NCBI GenBank assembly: GCA_031553805.1 | Contig: JAVBLC010000007.1 | Coordinates: 1 to 64,000 of the forward strand | Origin: JAITVB01 sp031553805 | GTDB taxonomy: Bacteria > Bacteroidota > Bacteroidia > Bacteroidales > Rikenellaceae | Direction of reading: 5' to 3' | DNA: 64,000 nucleotides | Part shown: positions 60,856-64,000 of the stretch, one piece after another | Numbering within the stretch: the stretch's first letter is position 1 | Layout of the letters: every line of letters begins with the position of its first letter | The notes under the pieces: generated by a model | The model's database searches: none | The model's input: only the letters and a program-made list of their open reading frames with translations | What the model was told of the DNA's origin: nothing | Made by a program: the position numbers and the translations under genes

Positions 60856-62712
60856 ATGCGAAGAAGCATCAAACTGACGTTGAGCCTGTTGTTGGCATGG
60901 ACCTGCACGGCTACCGCCTGGTCACAGACCACGTTCCAGGCCGTGGCACCCCGGATGGTGGTGGCCGGCGACCCGTTCCAGGTGCAATTCAACCTGAACG
61001 CCCCCCCCGATCAGGGCAGTTTCGTTCCGCCCTCTTTCGCAGGACTGGAGGTGATCGCCGGACCTACCCCGTCGCAGGGACAGCGGGTGATGTTCGCCAA
61101 CGGCAAGACATCCAGTGTTTTTCAATTTACATACACCTACCTGGTGCAAGCCCCTACCGAAGGCAAGGTGACCATCCCCGCCGCCCGGATCGAGGTCGAC
61201 GGAAAAAGTTACTCCTCACGCGCGGTCATCATCGAAGTGGTAGCGCCCGGTGCATCGACACAGGGAGGAAGTTCGGGAGCGGCTTCGGCGGGTTCTTCGG
61301 GTTCATCCGGCAACCGGGGGAGCGGATCAGCGGCGCTGGCAGCGGATGACATCCTGCTGCGTGCTTTCGCCAGCAGCAGCAACGTCTATAAAGGACAACC
61401 CATCCGGGTGACTTTCAAACTCTATTCGCGGGCGGATATTGTCGGTCAGGAAAGTTCTAAAGCGCCCGCCTTCAACGGCTTCTGGTCGCAGGAAATCGAC
61501 ACGCGCGGCTATGACTGGCAACAGGAAACCTATAACAATAAGGTCTACGACACGAAAGTGATCAGCGAATACCTGCTCTTTCCACAGCAGACCGGCACGC
61601 TCGAAATCGAACAGCTGAGCCTCACGCTCCGGGCGCAGATCGTCACCCAGAGCCGGCGTCAGAGCCAGTTCGACGACTTTTTCGGGGGCGGGCCTGTGAT
61701 ACAACAGGTGAGCAAGACCGTTTCGACTTCGCCCGTGCGGATCACCGTGCGCGATCTTCCGGCGGGGGCTCCGGCCGGTTTCGACGGGGCGGTGGGCCAG
61801 TTCAAGCTGGAGGGCGGCGTACCCCTGGCCCAGATCACGGCCAACTCGGCAACAAGCTACCACATCCGCATTACCGGCACGGGCAACCTGCCCCTGGTAG
61901 TTGCCCCGAAAGTGGAGTTGCCCGCCTCGTTCGAACAATACCCGGGCAAGACGACCGATAATTTCGCCCCCTCGGGGACCAACATCGCGGGCAGCCGCTC
62001 GTTCGAAATCCCGTTTATCGCCCGGGCCGAAGGCGATTACACGCTGCCCGCGGTGGCGTTTTCGTACTTCGATCCGCAAGCGGGACGCTACATTACCCTG
62101 CAAGTGCCCGAGCGCAAGATCACCGTCACGACCGACCCCAAAGGCGGGGCGGCCAATCCGGGCCTCGTGTCAGGAATTTCCAAAGAAGACCTGCAGATCC
62201 TGGGCAGCGACATCCGGCATATTCGCGACAAAGCGCCGGGATTGACGGTAACAGGATCGTTCCTGTTCGGGTCGTGGCCCTACTGGTTGATGGTGGTGGC
62301 GCTCATCGGGGCGTTCGCGTTCGCGCTGGTGTATATGCAGAAACGCATCCGGCAGAACAATGACAAGATTCTCGTCCGCCGCAACAAGGCCCACAAAATA
62401 GCGGTCAAACGCCTGAAGAGCGCCGAAAAACACTTGCGCTCGAACGACGAACGCGCGTTCTACGACGAAATGCTGAAGGCGCTGTGGGGTTATATGGGCG
62501 ACAAACTCAACCTGCCCGTGGCTCGGTTGTCGAAGGACAACGTGCGTGAGGCGCTCGGCGCCCGCAACGCCGACGGGGCGTTGGTCGACCGGTTTATCGA
62601 TATCGTGGGCGAGTGCGAATATGCCCAGTATGCCCCGCAGGGATCGGCCCGCAAGGAAGAACTTTACAGCGCGGCAGTCGAATTGATTTCTGAATTTGAA
62701 TCTAAAATATAG
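60856..62712 (+). CDS. batD: BatD-family protein
   Basis: 618-residue exported membrane protein of the BatD (oxygen tolerance) family: signal peptide (to about TAWSQ), beta-rich periplasmic domains with FQAVAPRMVVAGDPFQVQF and ILLRAFASSSNVYKGQPI, one membrane helix near residue 470 (YWLMVVALIGAFAFALVYM), and a cytoplasmic tail with KALWGYMGDKLNLPVARLSK. Bat proteins accompany MoxR ATPases and von Willebrand proteins; those genes would lie elsewhere. The ATG at 60856 starts a clean signal peptide. Confidence 0.88.
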   Translation: MRRSIKLTLSLLLAWTCTATAWSQTTFQAVAPRMVVAGDPFQVQFNLNAPPDQGSFVPPSFAGLEVIAGPTPSQGQRVMFANGKTSSVFQFTYTYLVQAPTEGKVTIPAARIEVDGKSYSSRAVIIEVVAPGASTQGGSSGAASAGSSGSSGNRGSGSAALAADDILLRAFASSSNVYKGQPIRVTFKLYSRADIVGQESSKAPAFNGFWSQEIDTRGYDWQQETYNNKVYDTKVISEYLLFPQQTGTLEIEQLSLTLRAQIVTQSRRQSQFDDFFGGGPVIQQVSKTVSTSPVRITVRDLPAGAPAGFDGAVGQFKLEGGVPLAQITANSATSYHIRITGTGNLPLVVAPKVELPASFEQYPGKTTDNFAPSGTNIAGSRSFEIPFIARAEGDYTLPAVAFSYFDPQAGRYITLQVPERKITVTTDPKGGAANPGLVSGISKEDLQILGSDIRHIRDKAPGLTVTGSFLFGSWPYWLMVVALIGAFAFALVYMQKRIRQNNDKILVRRNKAHKIAVKRLKSAEKHLRSNDERAFYDEMLKALWGYMGDKLNLPVARLSKDNVREALGARNADGALVDRFIDIVGECEYAQYAPQGSARKEELYSAAVELISEFESKI

Positions 62713-62724
62713 GGAGGGAAGCCT

Positions 62725-63498
62725 ATGAAACGCCTCTTGATGATACTGATGACGGCTTGGTTGGGAATGGCTTTTCCGGCCGGGGCGAACGCTGCTCCCG
62801 ATTTCGACCGGGTGTGGGACGAAGCCAACGAAGCTTACAACACGGAACGTTATGGCGACGCCATTGCGGCTTACGATTCGATCCGCGTGGCAGGCTACGG
62901 CAGCGCGAGACTTTTTTATAACCTGGGCAACGCCTATTTCCGGAACAATCAAATCGGGCCGGCGCTACTGAATTACTACCGGGCGCAACGGCTCGCTCCG
63001 GGTGATGCCGACATCGACCACAACCTGCGGGTGGCCAACGCCTATGTGGTCGACCGGATCGAAACGGTGCCTGTTTTCTTCCTCAAGCGTTGGGTGATCG
63101 AGGCGCGGAGCCGGTTCGGGTCGAACGGTTGGGCGTGGTTAAGTCTGGTTTGGCTGGCGATTGGGCTGGGTGCGGCCGGGGTTTATCTGCTTTCGGGGCG
63201 GATGGGGTTGCGCAAGTTGGGCTTTTACGGCGGGATCGTGTGCCTGGCGCTGTTCCTGGTTTCGGCCGGGTTTGCGGCCAAGGGACGGCAGGCGGCCCTG
63301 CATCCCGACGAGGCGGTGGTGATGGCCCAGTCGGCCGCCGTGAAAAGTTCGCCGGACGGCAACAGCAAGGATATCTTCGTGTTGCACGAGGGGACGAAAG
63401 TGAAAGTACTCAACGCGCTGGGCGACTGGCGCGAGGTGTCGATCGCCGACGGTAACCAGGGCTGGATCGAAAGCCGGGCGATCGCGCTGATCGACTGA
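62725..63498 (+). CDS. batE: BatE-like TPR and SH3 protein
   Basis: 257-residue protein with a signal peptide, TPR-like helices (about 28-105; YNTERYGDAIAAYDSI and LFYNLGNAYFRNNQIGPALL), two membrane helices (about 135-185), and an SH3-type C-terminal domain (VVMAQSAAVKSSPDGN to QGWIESRAIALID). It follows batD by 12 bases, as in other Bacteroidetes bat operons. Confidence 0.85.
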   Translation: MKRLLMILMTAWLGMAFPAGANAAPDFDRVWDEANEAYNTERYGDAIAAYDSIRVAGYGSARLFYNLGNAYFRNNQIGPALLNYYRAQRLAPGDADIDHNLRVANAYVVDRIETVPVFFLKRWVIEARSRFGSNGWAWLSLVWLAIGLGAAGVYLLSGRMGLRKLGFYGGIVCLALFLVSAGFAAKGRQAALHPDEAVVMAQSAAVKSSPDGNSKDIFVLHEGTKVKVLNALGDWREVSIADGNQGWIESRAIALID

Positions 63499-63828
63499 GA
63501 ACAATAAATTAGCGGCCTTTAGGCCGGTAAAGTGCCGATAGGCGTGAGGCTGCCGGCCCACGCATTGGAATAGTTGGCCCGCGCACAAGAGATTTTATGC
63601 AGTGGAAGGGTCAGGCTCCAGAACCGGATCTGGCACAAAAATCTCTGGGAAGCGTGGCCACCACGCAAGAGGGAACGACTTCGCGAGGGAACTGTCGCTT
63701 TTTATAAAAAGCGACGCAACCGAGGTTGCCAAAGGCGGGCGAGCTCAACGCAGTTAAAAAATTTTCTGAAAGGCTTCGCTTTCCTTGACTGACGTTACTT
63801 TAAAGTCCCCCGTGGGACGCACCGAAAA
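63499..63828. other. 330-bp intergenic region with foldable segments
   Basis: No reading frame of note. The first part contains a hairpin CGGCC-TTTA-GGCCG (about 63512-63525) and a 9-bp stem (63588-63596 with 63638-63646) around an inner CCAGA/TCTGG hairpin. The second half is repeat copy G. It might hold a small RNA, but no known RNA family was recognised. Confidence 0.45.
63694..63795 (+). repeat. Extended dispersed repeat, copy G
   Basis: Palindrome core CTTTTTATAAAAAG (63694-63715, stem ends GTCG and CGAC), then CAACCGAGGTTGCC, GGCGAGCTCAACGCAGTT, and the GAAAGGCTTCGCTTTCC hairpin with CTTGACTGACGTTACTTTA. The order matches copy B on the other strand at 12955-13066. Confidence 0.7.
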
Positions 63829-64000
63829 ATGTCAAAACTGTTGGACCAGGTGGTGGGGGAGCTTTCAAAGCTCCCGGGGATCGGGCGGCGCACGGCGCTC
63901 CGCCTGGCTGTGCATTTGCTCCGGGTCGACCGCGAGGAGGTGAATGCCTTGAGCCAGTCGATTTCGCACTTCCGGAATAATGTAAAATACTGCAGCCGGT
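63829..64000 (+). CDS. recR: Recombination mediator RecR (start only)
   Basis: The first 57 residues of RecR, cut by the window end. MSKLLDQVVGELSKLPGIGR with the helix-hairpin-helix PGIGRRTALRLAVHLLR is typical, and the last residues NNVKYCSR reach the first Cys of the zinc motif. RecR acts with RecO and RecF in gap repair. The ATG at 63829 lies just after repeat copy G. Confidence 0.9.
   Translation, partial: MSKLLDQVVGELSKLPGIGRRTALRLAVHLLRVDREEVNALSQSISHFRNNVKYCSR

Overview
The window is a 64-kb chromosomal piece from a high-GC member of the Bacteroidales. Promoters have the Bacteroidetes form (TTTG, about 19 bases, then TAnnTTTG), Shine-Dalgarno sites are mostly absent, and several exported proteins are lipoproteins or outer-membrane proteins of Bacteroidetes type. 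The gene set (a tyrosine phenol-lyase/tryptophanase-type enzyme, futalosine-type menaquinone synthesis, BatD/BatE, S37 peptidase) and the base composition suggest Rikenellaceae, perhaps Alistipes or a relative. The genus is an inference.

Region 1 (1-12.9 kb) is housekeeping: transketolase, an LPS-export permease with tgt, a CLC channel behind a Crp/Fnr regulator, YraN, dipeptidase E, purN, and the acpP-fabF-rnc-radC block. Region 2 (13-26.2 kb) holds a GH95 fucosidase, tRNA-Pro, the lyase, a TlpA-like lipoprotein without its cysteines, lpxH, a cupin regulator, an acyl-CoA ligase behind a 105-bp tandem repeat, xerD, an S37 peptidase and prmA.

Region 3 (26.3-37.9 kb) is the most interesting part. 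It is a one-strand catabolic locus with a DeoR regulator, an exported DUF5060/DUF4038 (apiosidase-like) hydrolase, a split two-subunit transketolase, an FGGY kinase, an L-fucose-isomerase-family enzyme, and a complete ribose-type ABC importer with a DUF2291 protein. The parts fit isomerase, kinase and transketolase steps for the branched plant pentose D-apiose, fed by a glycosidase and an ABC importer. An ABC sugar importer is unusual for Bacteroidetes, which usually use SusCD systems. The substrate is inferred.

Region 4 (38-64 kb) is again mostly core: rnhA-polA-queD, era, a GH2 protein with a substituted acid/base residue, an outer-membrane barrel protein, tatA-tatC, lemA with two TPM-domain genes, a DUF454-futalosine hydrolase fusion, pepD, HU, a PfkB kinase, valS, lon, batD-batE and the start of recR.

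Intergenic regions are rich in small repeats. They include at least seven copies of a palindrome with a CTTTTTATAAAAAG-type core, some inside a longer element of about 100 bp. There are three long inverted repeats, one with perfect 34-bp arms, and a dispersed GTGCCTCCCGGCAC motif. No CRISPR array, insertion sequence, prophage or rRNA was seen.
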